A program made the translations under genes and the position numbers. The notes below the pieces were generated by a model. The model saw nothing but the letters and a program-made list of their open reading frames with translations, made no database searches and had not been told where the DNA came from. Shown here piece by piece: positions 1 through 13,962 of a stretch of 64,000 bases of DNA. The first letter of the stretch is position 1. Every line of letters starts with the position of its first letter. Origin of the DNA: Epiperipatus broadwayi (lineage: Eukaryota > Onychophora > Udeonychophora > Euonychophora > Peripatidae); contig JAQFVV010006305.1 in assembly GCA_028023455.1 (NCBI GenBank), positions 2,163,001 through 2,227,000 of the forward strand, in the 5' to 3' direction.

Positions 1-3000
1 GTATTTTCAACATTCAAAATGAAATATATTGACTCAAACTTACTAATTGCCACATTGCACAACCATATCACAGCAATCAACATAATATTTGTCTATATTC
101 TTCCAGATCCTTTCATTATATCACATATCAATCTCACAATTAACTCTTTATTAGCATCAACTCCTTTCCTAACTATCTTGATGGATAATTTTAATATGAA
201 TTATGATACATTTGCATCCAAATGGCTTCACCAGTTATCCCTACCACTTATGAGTGTTGAAGGGTTTCTTCCATTAAATTCAGTTTCATTTCATAATAAA
301 CGGTTTGCAACACTCATCGATTTGTATTTTTATTCACCAATGCTTCATCATCTGATTGAAATAACTCTAGCTCTTTCTCCATTCTCTGATCACTCAGCAC
401 AGACACTCATCCTAAATCTTACAGGTATACAAACAACTTCAACTCTGCTAAAAAGAACAATGCATATACTCTTCCTACCCCTACCACAAAGTTTTTGGAA
501 ACATATATTATGTTATGAAAACTGGATGCCATCATACCTGATCCAATCCAAAAGTACTTAGCATTCATCAACATACTCTCATTCAACAGTGATCATTTAA
601 CAAACAACTCATCCCCATCCACATCTTCTAGCAATAGCAGATGAAATACACAGGTGGATCACCATGCACTGGCTAGTACAAGGCTCTCAGCAGAATATAT
701 ATAAACACACAAATATAAAATAATACATGCAATAACTTAAAGAATATCTAACTGCAAAAAAGAAAAAAGGTTGCCTTATCCAACCTCATACATGGTCTAG
801 GGGTTACACTCATTGGGCTCTTGGATATCCCCTCACATTGAGAGTGCCCATGGCAATGCAAGCTGAAGGAGTCATGTTTGCTGGCCAAAACATGATACAA
901 TCTATTTTTCACCACTTTAAGAAAAAACTTCAGGAACAACAAGTCTCCACACTATCACATGACTATTTTGGACCACCAGAAACAGATACTCCATTTAATT
1001 CTGGGCAGTTTGCAGCTAAACTTGCCACATTCCTAAGTTTGTTTTTTCGCACTTGCCACATTCCTAAGTTTGTTTTTTCGCACTTGAGCCAATTTACTAC
1101 ACAATATATATGTAATCTAGCCATCTACTTGTCCCAGAAAATTTACAATAGCAGAGAACTAAATACTGTAGCTATCATACCTTTTAATAAAATCCAAGTT
1201 CCCATATCAACACTTACCAATCTTGGGCCAATTTCTATGGGATCATAAGAAATTAAGATCCTGGAAAAAGTCATAAAAGTTCAACTTGAACCACATATAC
1301 TTCCACTAATCTCACCTTTCCAGTTTGCTAAGAAAGAGTCATCTACTGGACAGGCTGCACTACTTTTTTAAGACAACCATGAATGCAGTACAAAAAACAG
1401 AAAAAAGTACACGGCAATTGCTGTTCAATTAGATATTGAGGCAACCTTTGATTCAGTGCCAATCAAAATACTGCTAGACAAGTTAGCTAACACTACCATC
1501 CCTCCTACCATACTCTATGTAATTGCCAATCTTTTACTTAATAGAGATTCACATCACACTTAATGGTAGAAAATTGACAACATTCACACCCATATAATCA
1601 ATCTCACGTCTCATCTCTAAGTTCGCTCCTGTTCACCTTTTTTATTGATCCAATCATAAAAAAATTCAACAGAAGATACCAGGAATTCAAATCCCACCCA
1701 CTCAACAGTATATTCCATGTATAGCATACATGGATGACATATTTTTCTTAAATATTGCAGTGTCCAATATTGCAAAAGATACTTGAAGAATATACTTCTA
1801 ACATTAAACTATACTTCAAGCCACCTGGTTTATATACACAACCAAACCTTACAAAAAAATCTTTCAAGGCAAACTTACTACTTTTCTCAGCTTTCCATTT
1901 TACATGGGACTAATGCAATGAGACAAAGCATACAAAACAAACTACAAGAAACTGCAACAAAAATCATAAACTCACTTTCAAAGGTCTACCTTCCTATTTA
2001 CTCCAAAATTCAATTATTCAACATGCTTATTATGAAAATTATCTACTTTCCCCCATAATAAAATTGTCAAGACATTTCACTTCGAAAATCTCATCATTTT
2101 GCACCAAGCTATTATGGGGGCAGAAAGCTGTTCCACTATCAGATAAATGCCTTAGCAGAACACCCACTCACAATGGACTAGGCCTTCACACTATTCATAC
2201 ATTTCACATACAAAAAACCGTGAACCTCATGGCATCAACCATAAGGCAGTCCCTGCACTATCATTCATATTCACAGTCACTCCAACCGATAGACCACCAT
2301 CGACTGAATATATACCATTCCTCATACAGTCTGTCACAAACATATCTAGCCAAATACATATTCAATCTACAAACAAAGACTGGAAAATATACAACTTATT
2401 ATACCCTGATGCCTCTGGAGAAACACTTACATCAATGCTAAGAATCAACAATCATCAATTACTCAGAAGGTTCAAAAAATGGTCATTAGAGCCTAAATAT
2501 TTAAATTTCATCTTGAGAATCAATCTCCATGCACTACCAATTTCATATTTCCTTCACTTTAGATATCTATACACCAACATTGATGCTTTCTGCAATCTTT
2601 ATCATACAGCAGAGGAAACACAACAGCACATATTTTACACCCGCCAAGCTCTATCTAATACTCGTAAAGTCATGATGGATACCCATCATCAGCAAAACAT
2701 CTCATTAAGAAACATTATGGAATCATATAAAATCTTTCTACATCCACAGTTTGTGCAGTTACATTCCTATTATACACATACTGGTGTACTCAGTGCAGCT
2801 TCACATTCAGAAATAATACTAGATGTCATCCATCTACCTTTTCAAACAAACTACAACAATTAAGGGCCCATGATTGCAAATGATCCTCCAGACATTGTAG
2901 CTGCAACATGTCACTTATAAAACAACCTTCCAATCTATAACCAGAGTACATTGACTTAAATAAGCAACAAACAGTCACATCTTCACAAGTGTAACAATAA

Positions 3001-3309
3001 ATATTGTTCAATCATCCAGATACTTTCCAAGTAGTCACCTAATATTGTAACTACTGTACTTATTAATTAATAAACTATAGTGGTCATATCAGTATAAAAA
3101 ATACCAAGGTCAACAAAAGCACCTGTGGAACTTACAAGTGAACTCATTACAAATAGAACTATTATAATCAATGAACTATAGGCAACATTGGTCCTGTAAA
3201 CCATCGCAATCAAATTATGTAAAATCTAATGTAACCTTTTTGAAGAATTAATAAAGATTTATCTTTGAAACATAATAATAATAATAATAATAACAACAAC
3301 AATAATAAT
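1..3309 (+). mobile_element. Decayed non-LTR retrotransposon (LINE A), endonuclease and RT
   Basis: Runs off the left edge. In order: endonuclease fragment at 19-430 (LMDNFNM for the GDFN motif, SDHSA for the SDH motif); linker at 838-1248; reverse transcriptase from about 1260 (KILEKVIK, then QFAKKESSTGQAAL at 1320, AVQLDIEATFDSVP at 1421-1463, AYMDDIFFLN at about 1722-1752); thumb and C-terminal part at 2064-2440 (LLWGQKAVP, HNGLGL); Cys/His motif near 2590-2640. Frames are broken by stops and shifts. An AATAAAG and a (TAA)n tract (3267-3300) close the 3' end. Clade is uncertain; a TAA-repeat tail suits I-like or L1-like groups. Confidence 0.85.
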
Positions 3310-4180
3310 TAATTTAATATAATTTATTAAGCATATAATCTCCTTGTGAGAAAAAATCATGCATGGAGTTTAACAAAATATACATGTGTAAATAAAATAT
3401 AAAACATTAATACAGTATAAAAAGTTTTTCATTATCAATTATAATCCAATCCATAATGAATTTTCTCAAATTTTTTCTTAATAGGTCATTAATATTAAAT
3501 CCAATGTTACTTATAAAAATATTATAAAATCTTGGACCCAGATAACATTTTTGATACCTACAATAGGTTTTAAAGTATATTTGTTCAAATAATAAATCAA
3601 AATCACTTGATCTAGTTGCCATTATTGATGAAGAATCATTTTTATTCATTCCCTTGTATTTAACATAATAACATAAGATACTTACTATAAATATTTGATT
3701 AACAGTTAAAACTCCTGAACATTTATATAATTCAAATCTTGACAAATCCAAAAGTTGTGGGTAAGACCTGTAGAGGTCCCTAATATCGCATTTTTACACG
3801 CATATTCTTGAGGTTAGAGCCTTAGTAGATATTACTTACCTAATCAATGTGTGTTTAAATAAATTTATAATTACAACTTTAAACAAAATAATTCTTAGTG
3901 TAAAATTTTGTAGTGTTTGCAAAGACTTCAAATAATAAGCTGCAATACCACTCCATAATGTTATACCATAACAAAGTTGTTTTTTTTTTATTTGTTTATA
4001 TATACTTAACAGGACAGATTTATACAAACAATCTCTTAATCTATAAAAAAAACCTAAGTTTTCTCAATTTCATTTGAAGCCCAAAAATATGCTTATCCCA
4101 ATGTAAATATTCATCCAAAACCAAGCCAAGGTAAGATACTGTTGTAGTCCTGATAATTAATTGATAAAAATTTATTCAGT
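3300..4180 (-). mobile_element. Decayed LINE B, RT C-terminal part, interrupted by a MITE fragment
   Basis: Read on the minus strand: YLGLVLDEYLHWDKHI (about 4140-4080), KSVLLSIYKQ, QLCYGITLWSG, YLKSLQTLQNFTLRIILFK (to about 3840), then after an interruption LTVNQIFIVSILCYYVKYKG (about 3710-3640). This is the usual end of Jockey/CR1-type RTs. The 3' end runs into the same trinucleotide tract that ends LINE A on the other strand. Confidence 0.75.
3755..3838. mobile_element. Half copy of the palindromic MITE, inside LINE B
   Basis: Matches the centre and right arm of the element at 5256-5379 (shared GTAAGACCTGTAGAGGTCCC-like centre and a terminal TTAGTAGATATTACTTA). It separates two adjoining parts of the LINE B reading frame. 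Confidence 0.65.
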
Positions 4181-4394
4181 ATTATGTTAAGGACTCAAAA
4201 TTCTAGCTACATCTTCAGAATTTGAAACCCAAATTATGAGTAATGGAGCATAAATTGTAATAATCACTATACAAACTAATAAAGTTAATTCAAAACTACT
4301 ATACAACTAAACCTTTCTCAAAGTATATATGTGAGTAAACTAAAATTTCTTTTTTGGTAGTATAAAGTAAAATAATTGAAAAATCTTTGGCAGC

Positions 4395-4420
4395 AGAGAG
4401 AGAATGAGAGAGAGAGAGAG
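4395..4420. repeat. (GA)n simple repeat
   Basis: A purine tract of GAGA units with one interruption, in an otherwise featureless AT-rich stretch. Confidence 0.85.
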
Positions 4421-4577
4421 AGTTCGAAAAGAACTGTGCATAGAAGCTTAGCGTAGAATTTTTATTAAAATTATTTTTTATACAAATTTGAAATGGCCAA
4501 AATAAATATTTTGAGAAAGGAAACAGATCTATTTCTCTCTATTAATTACAGGAACAAATAAAAAGAATTATATTATC

Positions 4578-4640
4578 TAAAAAAAAACCCCCCCCCCCCC
4601 CACACACACAAAATTAAAAAAAAAAAAAAGTGTTTTTTTT
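4578..4640. repeat. A/C homopolymer and CA low-complexity block
   Basis: A run of A, then about 14 C, then (CA)n, then long A and T runs. Nothing gene-like is seen in 4180-5255 apart from this and the GA tract. Confidence 0.85.
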
Positions 4641-5255
4641 AGTTTCAAATGCTTTAAAAAGTTTAGATTAAAATGTGAAAAAAAAAAAATATTTTAAAGA
4701 TTTTGTTCAACAGATGTTCAAAATTTGGTAGCAAACATTTATATATAAGCAACTGTCTGTAGTAAACAAAATCTACCAAAAATCAACTTTTCAATACAGC
4801 TTATAGTTTGTTATAAATGGATGTACTGTACTTTATATAGCATTCGGCAGAAAGAATTATTAATGGTATGTAATCTATTTATAAAAATAAGACTACACGC
4901 ACAATATAAATCAGAATTTGATATGAATTTTAGATATACAAATGATAGCTTTAAAAATTCTTACATGCAAAGGACGCTCATATATCGTAATTTATACTTA
5001 CAAACTAGCATATTCCTTAACAATCGTCAAACCTAAATTTGTCCATAAATTTGTACCGTTTATGAATGATTTTATGTGTAAACAAAAAAACTTGTATATA
5101 TACTATTATATATTTCTGTTAAATGGATATGTTAGAAATATGTATTATAATCATAATGCAATAAAATTAATATATATTAAGTTATATAATATAAATACCA
5201 TTGTATTTAGATTATTGCTATAATTATAAATTTTATTAAACGCAAATTATTATAT

Positions 5256-5379
5256 TAAGTAATATTTACTAAGGCTGTAACTTTAGGAATAAGCTTGTGT
5301 TTAAGATCTGTAGATGTCCCTACCTTCGAATTTTTCAGACGCTTATTCCTAAGATTACAGCCTTAGTAAATATTACTTA
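5256..5379. mobile_element. Palindromic MITE, 124 bp, 39-bp terminal arms
   Basis: Arms 5256-5294 and 5341-5379 are inverted copies with 37 of 39 positions matching. They start TAAGTAATATTTACTAAGG. The 46-bp loop contains GATCTGTAGATG. A related half copy is at 3755-3838. It is flanked by TA, as in Tc1/mariner-type MITEs, but no transposase is seen to confirm the superfamily. Confidence 0.8.
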
Positions 5380-7200
5380 TTATTGTTATATTAAATGCAG
5401 TCAATACGTTATTTCCTGGTTATCAAATGAAAACATTTTTTCATTTTGGTCTGTCTTCATCTATTTGTTTTTCTAGGCTACTTAAACATATTCATTATTG
5501 TAATGATGGAGTCTATTCACCTCATTGTTAGCCATGCTTTTTTTTTCATCATCAATCTTTCCAAGTATTATACTTTTTTAACGAATTAAATCATTTTATA
5601 ATAACCAAAATAGGACAATTTAGGATTGGTCACTTTTGTTTCAGTGAGAGTTCAGATTTAATTAAAATCTAGGATCCGACTTTATTTTCCTTACTTTGCA
5701 TGAAATTTCCAAGTCGTCCATGCTGTCATACTTTTTTCAATGTCCAACTTTCACATCATAGAAAACACCATACTAAATTAGCAATAGTTATCCATTTGCT
5801 TCAGTTATGTGATGGAATGGATTCCTAAGATATTTTATCTGGGTTTAGTAAAACTTGTCAATAGAAAAACTCTGGGTTCATTTAATGGCATGTGCGATAT
5901 AAAAGAATTAGTCATAATTTGAGAAATTATATATTATTATAGTGCATATTTAACATAATGCTGTCACAAATTTATCAATGGTTTTATTATTATTTTTCTG
6001 ATTTTTCATTACTGTCATTAAATCATTCTGAAAGTCTTTTTGGAAACAGAATTTTCCACTTCTAGTCATCATTATTAATTATATACCATTGATCAATTCT
6101 GAAAATCTTTCTGAAACTAACATTTTATTTAACTTAGGTCAACTGCTATTTTATTTGCTGTAAATAACAAAGCCATTGCATTGCTTATTATCTTCTCTTT
6201 CTCTGATTATTAATCTAATTCCATACAACTTCCATTTAATTTAAAATATATCAAACTTGATGCAGTCAATAAAATAGTTTGAGACTAGCAAAGTATAAAA
6301 CAAAATGTCTCTCAACATTGCAATTAAATAATTCAATAGCAATTGCTCCATTAACATATTAATTTGGAAATAAATTATTTTACAGCAGCAAAATTTTATT
6401 ATTATACTGAGAGAAAAATCTATTTATTACTCTGCTTAGCCAATAAAAATATTTTAACTGAAGAGAAAGTTTAACTCATTGGAAAAAGTCTTTATATCAG
6501 AATTTGTGTAAAACATTTTTCAAAGCATTCTCCTGTAGAAGATCTGTTAATGATATTACTAAGATTTTCTAGTAACTTGAAATTTCAGTAAATTGATCAT
6601 TCAATTCAAAAACATGTCATGTGGTAATAAAAGATAGTTGGGGGAGGGGGTAAAAAGAGGATAAAGTATTATATTATTAATTTCTAGTAAGACTTTGAGA
6701 TTTGGTTCACACAATATCCAATATTCATTTGAGTCTCATGATTATATACAATCTGTTGCTGATATTTTTGAAATTATAAAAATCAGGTTTGAATAAATAA
6801 CTTGCACTTTTAGCAATCAGTTTAAAATATAATAAAAGTGCACTTTTTCAGTGAAAGCAAAATTTTACCATGTCCACAAATTAAAAATAGTTATTAATAA
6901 GATGGAGGAATGTAATATTGGACATGTAAATATTTTTTGTATAAATACTACTTGAGAACGATGTTAGAAAAAAAAGGCCTACTGCAAATTAAGCTAATCC
7001 AATTGATCAACACTTTCAAATAAACAACAAAATTATGGTGAGAAACTATATTTACAACATAATGAAAAATCCCATCACAATAACAAGAATTATTTCTCCA
7101 GCAGAGGCTTTATAAATACCCATTTATAAGCTTCTATTCTGTCTCTAGTTACATGTGGAATTACTGATTTGAAAACATTTTTTAAAATAAAAATCCTACA
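5380..7200. other. No recognisable feature
   Basis: AT-rich non-coding sequence. No open frame with family resemblance, no clear repeat structure. Confidence 0.6.
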
Positions 7201-7208
7201 CTTCAGAT

Positions 7209-7976
7209 CAGTGGTCTTCAATCTTTTCACACCTGCAGACTGGCAAAAATAAAAATAAGGTTTTGTGGACTGGCAAAAATAAGGATAAGGTTTCGCAGAC
7301 CAGTAGAAGTCTATAGATAAATTTTCTTGAAGATGTAAACTGCTTAGCCTTAGATGAGCATAATTGTTATAACTGACCAAAATAACACACTAGTTACTGT
7401 GTATAGTAATGGTGTTGCTTACCTTCACATGCTGAACACTTTCTCGAGTTGTGTCATACTGCTACAAAAAACAGTACAATAACAATTGTTTTCATTAATG
7501 TGCCTGCATTGCTGCATTTATTATTTCATTGTTAAAACATGCAAGAATAAAATGTTATTAACCTGAATGTTGGAAAATATCACAGCTAGTGTAATTACAT
7601 GACAGTGATTATGATAAATGTAATATCTGTATTTAATGTTAAATATACAAGATGAAGTTATATATATATATGGAGTTTGTATAATAAAAAACTTTTTTTT
7701 TAAAATTTTTTTAGAAAAATAATAAAAAACTTAACCCCCCCCTCCCCATAAACATCGGTGATAACTCAAAAAAACAAATTAATTTATGTATGATTGATTA
7801 GATTTTGTTTTCATTCCGTTTCTTTTTTTTATTTGGGTAAAAATGAGATGAAAAAATAAAAATTGTTTATGTTAATTAAAAGTTTAAACTCTTATTATTT
7901 TGTTATTACAAACTTTCCTGCCAGTCTAATGTGGACCAGCAGAAAACTTCTGCGGACCAGGGGTTGAAGACCACTG
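7209..7976. mobile_element. Non-autonomous hAT element, 768 bp
   Basis: Ends CAGTGGTCTTCAA and TTGAAGACCACTG are inverted repeats. Flanks are an 8-bp target duplication with one mismatch: CTTCAGAT (7201-7208) and CTTTAGAT (7977-7984). Repeated GACTGGCAAAAATAA motifs follow the left end, with related GGACCAG motifs at the right. There is no transposase frame; the 7090-7380 minus frame crosses the border and is chance. Confidence 0.88.
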
Positions 7977-7984
7977 CTTTAGAT

Positions 7985-9940
7985 TATAATTGGCATCTTA
8001 TACTTAAGCACATGCTTATTTTTTATGAATCTAATTTATTTATGATGTTCATATAACTGAACGAACAATTGAGTAAAATAATTATCTTATTTTATAATAT
8101 GTCTAATATATACTAAGTTCAATTGCAAAAGCAAATCATTACAAATATATATTGATGGACAATTAAAATTAATTAATTCATCATGCTATTTAGTGTCTCT
8201 AAGTGATGACACTCAGATTTTGCATAATGTCTGGTATCACCCCTCTAAAAATATTTTTTACTAATAAAAGTTTTTAAATAATTTCTACATTTCAGTATGT
8301 CTAAAACCAACAACCTATTTTTATAGGTGCCTTAATATAATCCTTCCACATATAGATGTATATACTCCCTAGATTGGAAATTTCAAATTCAGTTTTATAT
8401 GGATATAATTATTCTTTGCCAGTTATCCATATATCTTTATACATTATCTGAAGCATCCTCTATTGAAACATATATTTGAATTGATGATTCTTAAAACTAT
8501 GGATTTTCCAGTGTTATAAGAGATCTTATATGCATATGACTACTAAACTCTTTAATTTCTTTCTGTATATTATTTATTCAAGTAGAATATTCTAATCAAT
8601 AGATGTTTCAATTAGACAACATGATAGCATAGATAGAATAGGGATACTATCCACTGTCATTGCTGTAATCAAATTACTCATGGTATCCACAGATGTTAAA
8701 TAATGGGATAACTTTCAGATATGGTGGTCAGTCATGAACAACCAATAAACAGTACTCAGCCAAGAGTATTCCCTGCTTACTTAAAGGATAAGAGCCTGCT
8801 GAGTTAAAAAATAAGGTGTTGGTTCATCAAAGGGTAGATATTGTTTTCAATGCAAAGGTTTTTCTCTCTGCCCCTTTTTCTTATTATCTTTCAGTTATGT
8901 GAAAGTTAGTATAGGACTTGGTCATTATCAACCTCTCACATTATCAGTCATTTCCCTATATTGTGATGGTGGATTGTATTTGTGTAACCACATTTTCATT
9001 CTTTAATTATATGCATATCAATCTTTTTTTTTGTTCAAGTTCTTGAGAATTAATAAAACAGTGGTTTAGTAAGGTGACACTCCACAATTTGTGATCTTTG
9101 ATCATAGCAGTATAATCAATAAAAATCAAGTTGAAAATAGATTTAATAAAGATAATATTTAGACATTCCTATGGCAGGTCTGTATAGAAGACAGCCTACT
9201 TACCATAGGGTGTATAAAACCTAGAAGAGTCTAAAAATGATCTTCTCACACAATCTGGTGATTATTGCATTTAGAAATTATTCATTAAAATGATAAAAAT
9301 AATCATACTATCAGCAGTAGTGGTAGAACTAAAGATAAGTAGTATAAATATTTATGTGTGTGTGTATATATATATATTAATTTTAATATTTTCATGGATA
9401 AATGATTTCATATTATTATTATTTTCAGGATATTCTGTGTGGTAATATATATATATAATCTTGTAATTGAAAAATGAAACAAAATTGTAATGGAAATGAT
9501 GTTTCAGCATCAATTTTTTATGACTACAATAGATTATGTATATATGGTTTTAATTTGAATTATAATAATATAAAAATATTGCAAATTGAAAGAAACAATA
9601 AAAGGAAAATAAAGGAAGCCATGTTAATATATAAATATAAGCAAGACTTAATAAACAGATAGGCAGCAAACATAAAAATCACAGAATTGTGGGAAGGTTA
9701 GCCTTTGAAAGTGTTAGTTGACAAAGACTATGAAGATAGTCAAAAGCACTCCTAAATGGATGTTTTTTTTAAAATTGTACTTTATATATATTTGGTTACT
9801 GTATTTATTAATATTCAATTACAAGATTATGTATATAACTTTGAGAAAATACAGACATTGAATAAACATATCATTATATATATATATATCAAATATGCAA
9901 ATCATTACTTGAAGCAAATTCTTCTAAACAGTAGATAGCA
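7985..9940. other. No recognisable feature
   Basis: AT-rich sequence with short AT microsatellites (9355-9380). The open frames at 9474-9662 and 9756-9938 are low complexity and match no family I know. Confidence 0.5.
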
Positions 9941-9949
9941 TTGATAGAA

Positions 9950-12080
9950 GTTGGCATAATTTAAGGCCAATATAGCTGCTCTTAATGAGATTCATCTTCC
10001 AGAGAGGAAGTTTAATAGAAAAGGTAGATGTTTACAAGTTGTTTTGAAAAAACAAATCAACTAGTGAAAGGAAACTGCATGGTACTGGATGTGCTATAAT
10101 ATCTAATATAGTATATTCTATTTTGGAATGTAAAAAAAGGCAAATACTTTATTCCTTTTTTGATAGTATTATTACAGCAATATCATTAAAATATTTTTTT
10201 TCTTGCAGATTTTAATGCAGATGTTAGTGTAAACAATGTACTTTGGCCAAAAATTAACAGAAACAATAGGATTGGTTTATAAATTCAAATGATCTGCTAT
10301 TATTGAATTTTTGCACATATGAATTGATTAGACAGAAAAATTGCTATAAAGAAACATGGATATATATTCGAACATGGCATTCAGTAGATATGTTAGAAGT
10401 GAATACAAAAGAAGTTCATATTATATGAACTCTTCACACTTATTACAATCACATTATTAAAAAAGTTGGATAATCATTTTTTTAGAAGCATTTGTTTATG
10501 CTAAATTTCACCTGTTATTAAACAGTAACATTGATGATTTGAACTTCCAGGATTGTCATGTTACTGAGGCATAGAATTCTTCTTAAGATTGTGTTCTGTA
10601 GTATGTTATTCTTGGAATCACTAAAAAGAATAACCATGATTGATTATCTAACAATGATCTTATTAATGATTTGATTAAAAAAAAAGTGTGGCATTTTCTA
10701 CTTGGCAAAATAATAAATTTAAAGGCAAAAATTCATTTGCTGATAAGACTTAAAAATAATTAATGGATTAAAACTGCCAAAAATAAACTTTTGCTGATTG
10801 AACTTGAAAAACATCCCAATGCTATTAAATCCATTAGCAGTGCACTTATATGATAGCAGCATTTTGAACAGTTGGAAAAAAGTATTTTGATCATCTTTTG
10901 AAGACTAATACAAGAATTAAAACAATAACTTTTAATAAAATATCTATTTTATTTATTCATTTAGATTTGAACAAAGATATTCAACTAAGTTTTATAATTT
11001 TAAAAATGGAAATACTGCAGATCCTGATGAGATACCTGGAACACTTTAGATTATATTTGTTTCGAAACCAATGAAATTTTTTTTCATAATATATGAATTC
11101 ATGAAATTGCACTGCCTGATCTTAAGGATGATTCTATTGTTCTATTTTATTGAATAAATTGCTTTCAATCAGACGTAAATGTTTACCAGATGTCAATGTG
11201 ATATTATAGTTTTAATTGCTCGAAAATGAAATGTGTTTCGACCAAGAGTGATTTATATTTTGCTTTTATTGATTTGGTCAAAGCATGTGACTTAATTAAT
11301 TGAATAGATTTATGACACTGTTTAAAATTTGTTATTCACCAAAATTTATTTATATTATTCAACTTTCATATTATTATAAATGTATTTGAAATGAAAACTT
11401 GTATTAAACAAGGATATATGATCTAGCTAAAGCTTTTGTGATAGCAATCTTTGAAGCTATTTAGAGGTGATTTAATGAATCAGTAATCAAGATGCATACA
11501 GATTTGGAAAATAATTTAATTTGAATTGATTGAAAATAAAAACTTCATCTTCTTGGTTTCTGGATTTACAGTATGCTAATGATTGTGCTATCCTAGATAA
11601 TTCAAAAAATGATCATCAAAATGTACTTAATGCTTTCAGTGCAACTTTTAACTTTTCCAAATATCTCATAAAGAATGTAAGTCAATTAAAATATCTCAGA
11701 TTTTTTTAAAGTAAAAAAAACAAAAACTGGGATGTGAAAATACAGCACAAATTCCAATGTATTGCTATTGCTTTTAATCAAGTAAAAAGAGAATATTTCA
11801 CCATACCAAAATTATTACTGCAATTATATATAGAGATATTATTTTACCTAATGTATCTCCTATGAATATTACAGAAAAGCAATAAAAAAATTTAATTTAA
11901 AGATGCTTAACAAAATTCTAAAAATAGAAGATCATAAGATCAATAAGTATGTTATTCAACTTTCTGGTTATGAATCCATAATGCCCATTATTGTAAAATC
12001 ACATCTTTATTGTATCGAATGTGTACAATGAATGAATAATACAAGACTTCCTGAAAAAAATATACTTTTTAAAAATTTAC
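9950..12080 (+). mobile_element. Decayed LINE C (endonuclease plus RT), plus-strand copy
   Basis: Endonuclease pieces: NIAALNEIHLPERK (about 9968), FNADVSVNNVLWP (10210), NDLLLLNFCT (10290). RT pieces: FAFIDLVKACDLIN (11260-11300), MKTCIKQGY (about 11390-11420), LQYANDCAILDNSKND (about 11570-11615). C-terminal pieces: KKFNLKMLNKILKIEDHKINK (about 11888), NTRLPEK (12035). Order and spacing match the RTE-like/CFDP2-type LINE whose minus-strand relative sits at 20400-22880. Many stops and shifts; inactive. Confidence 0.8.
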
Positions 12081-12084
12081 ATTT

Positions 12085-13955
12085 TTTTTATACTGCATAT
12101 AAATTTATGCAAATGAGTTATATTTTATTGATAAGTATTAACACATAAATATATATAAATGTGTGTATTATAAATATCAATTTGTGCAATTGAATAGCTA
12201 CTAATATAACAGTGATTGTTCTTTCTTTTTCTTTTCAGTTTGCATGAGTGGATTCTCTTTTTCTAGATTGTACATAGATATTGCTAATAGTATTAATTCA
12301 TGAGAAAAGTACACATAATAATATAATAATTTTTTAACAATGTTTCTGAGCTTTAATATTTGCCATGGATTTAATAGTTATAAAAAAAATTGAATTGTTC
12401 ACTTTTCTAATCTTACCATAAGCTTCTGTGCTATGCGCTTCATTTAATAGGAATCTGTCTTCATTTTTGTTCACATCTTATTTTCAAGAATAAATGTCTG
12501 AGTTAATGATGTTGCTACATTCACAAGTAAGATTTACTAAATCATTTAAACTTAAAATGATTTCTCAATAAAAATTGGCTCACATATTATACAGTAATTA
12601 GCTAATTAAGGCAAAAAACATTGACTTATAATTACTAATGAATATAGATTATAATCAACCAAGATAGTCTAAGATTTATAAATTTTGTCATTTTATTTCA
12701 AAGAGTTACATATCTGCTCTATATTTACTTATAATTTCTTTTAAATAATAAGATAAAGTTATATGTCTTATAGCAGAAGTCTTTAAGACCTATGAATGTG
12801 ATGTTAACATGCTAATTTCTTGTTGGAATATTTTTGACACAATAGTAATATCTACAGATGTAGGAACTGAATCTTTAATATATTTCACTTTTAAAAGAGA
12901 AAAATGGGATCATGATTAATCCCAAGAATTTTTTATTGTAAGCCAAATAATTTTTTATTTACTTTACTGCTTAAACTACAACAAACTATAGATTTAATAA
13001 TAGTAAATATATTACTTAAATTAGAAGCAAATATAAAAACCTTTTGTTTAACAAGGGGGTGCACAAATTTACAACTCTAAGGAAATTTTGAAACTATTAT
13101 TGAATCTTTTCTTTTTTTTTTTTTACAATGGATAGTATAATCTAAATGATAAGAAAAAATAAAATAGGCTTTGGAAATAAAAATAAACATTTTGAAAAAT
13201 GATTTAAATGTTTCAAGTTATATATAACTTTTTATAAATGACAAAATATATAAGTAGGATGAACACAGAAAATAATTAAAACAGAATAATAAATCACCCA
13301 TTAAAAATCAACTGATATTAATATAGCTTTAATAGATTACTCATGCATCTTAATAAGACTATTTAATGTTTATATCATGACTCTAAATTGAGAACTTACA
13401 AAAAACTATATTAAAATGTGATAAGCATAAACTATTATCAACTACCAAATATTCCTTGCTTAATAACTAGTTACTCTGGCGAGAGAACTCACCATACATA
13501 CAAAAAAAAAAAAAAATTGTAAATTCAGTGATATTGAGATATGTAAAATGAAGATGCATAATAATCTAAATTTTTAAAAAAATAGATAGAAAAAATAAAA
13601 GAGCAAATTAAGCAACTAATAATTTGGATCTTTTTTATTTAATTATTTAAGATTAGATGCATAAGCAAAATATCTATGTGTAAAAATATATGATTATGCA
13701 TCTCTGAAACATATCCAATTTAACATGAAAGATGGCTATTAAATAGCATCTTAGAATTTTACAATCCTTATTATTTTTGCAATTCAATTGTTGTTAGTTG
13801 CCAATTTTCAAATCTTATTACTGACTCTACTAGCTAATTTTCATGTTGCTACATTTACATGTATAGCAGTTTATATAATCAAATCAGTTATAGTATATAA
13901 AAACAACTGAATTATTTTAATTTCAAGTTGAGAATAAATACTTGATATTTGAAAT
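12085..13955. other. Intergenic, no recognisable feature
   Basis: AT-rich sequence downstream of HMCES. Short A and T runs only. Confidence 0.55.
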
Positions 13956-13962
13956 ATAACAG

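Noticed and set aside
7090-7380. Minus-strand open frame of 96 codons with repeated YFCQS
   Set aside because: Crosses the border of the hAT MITE and translates its subterminal direct repeats.
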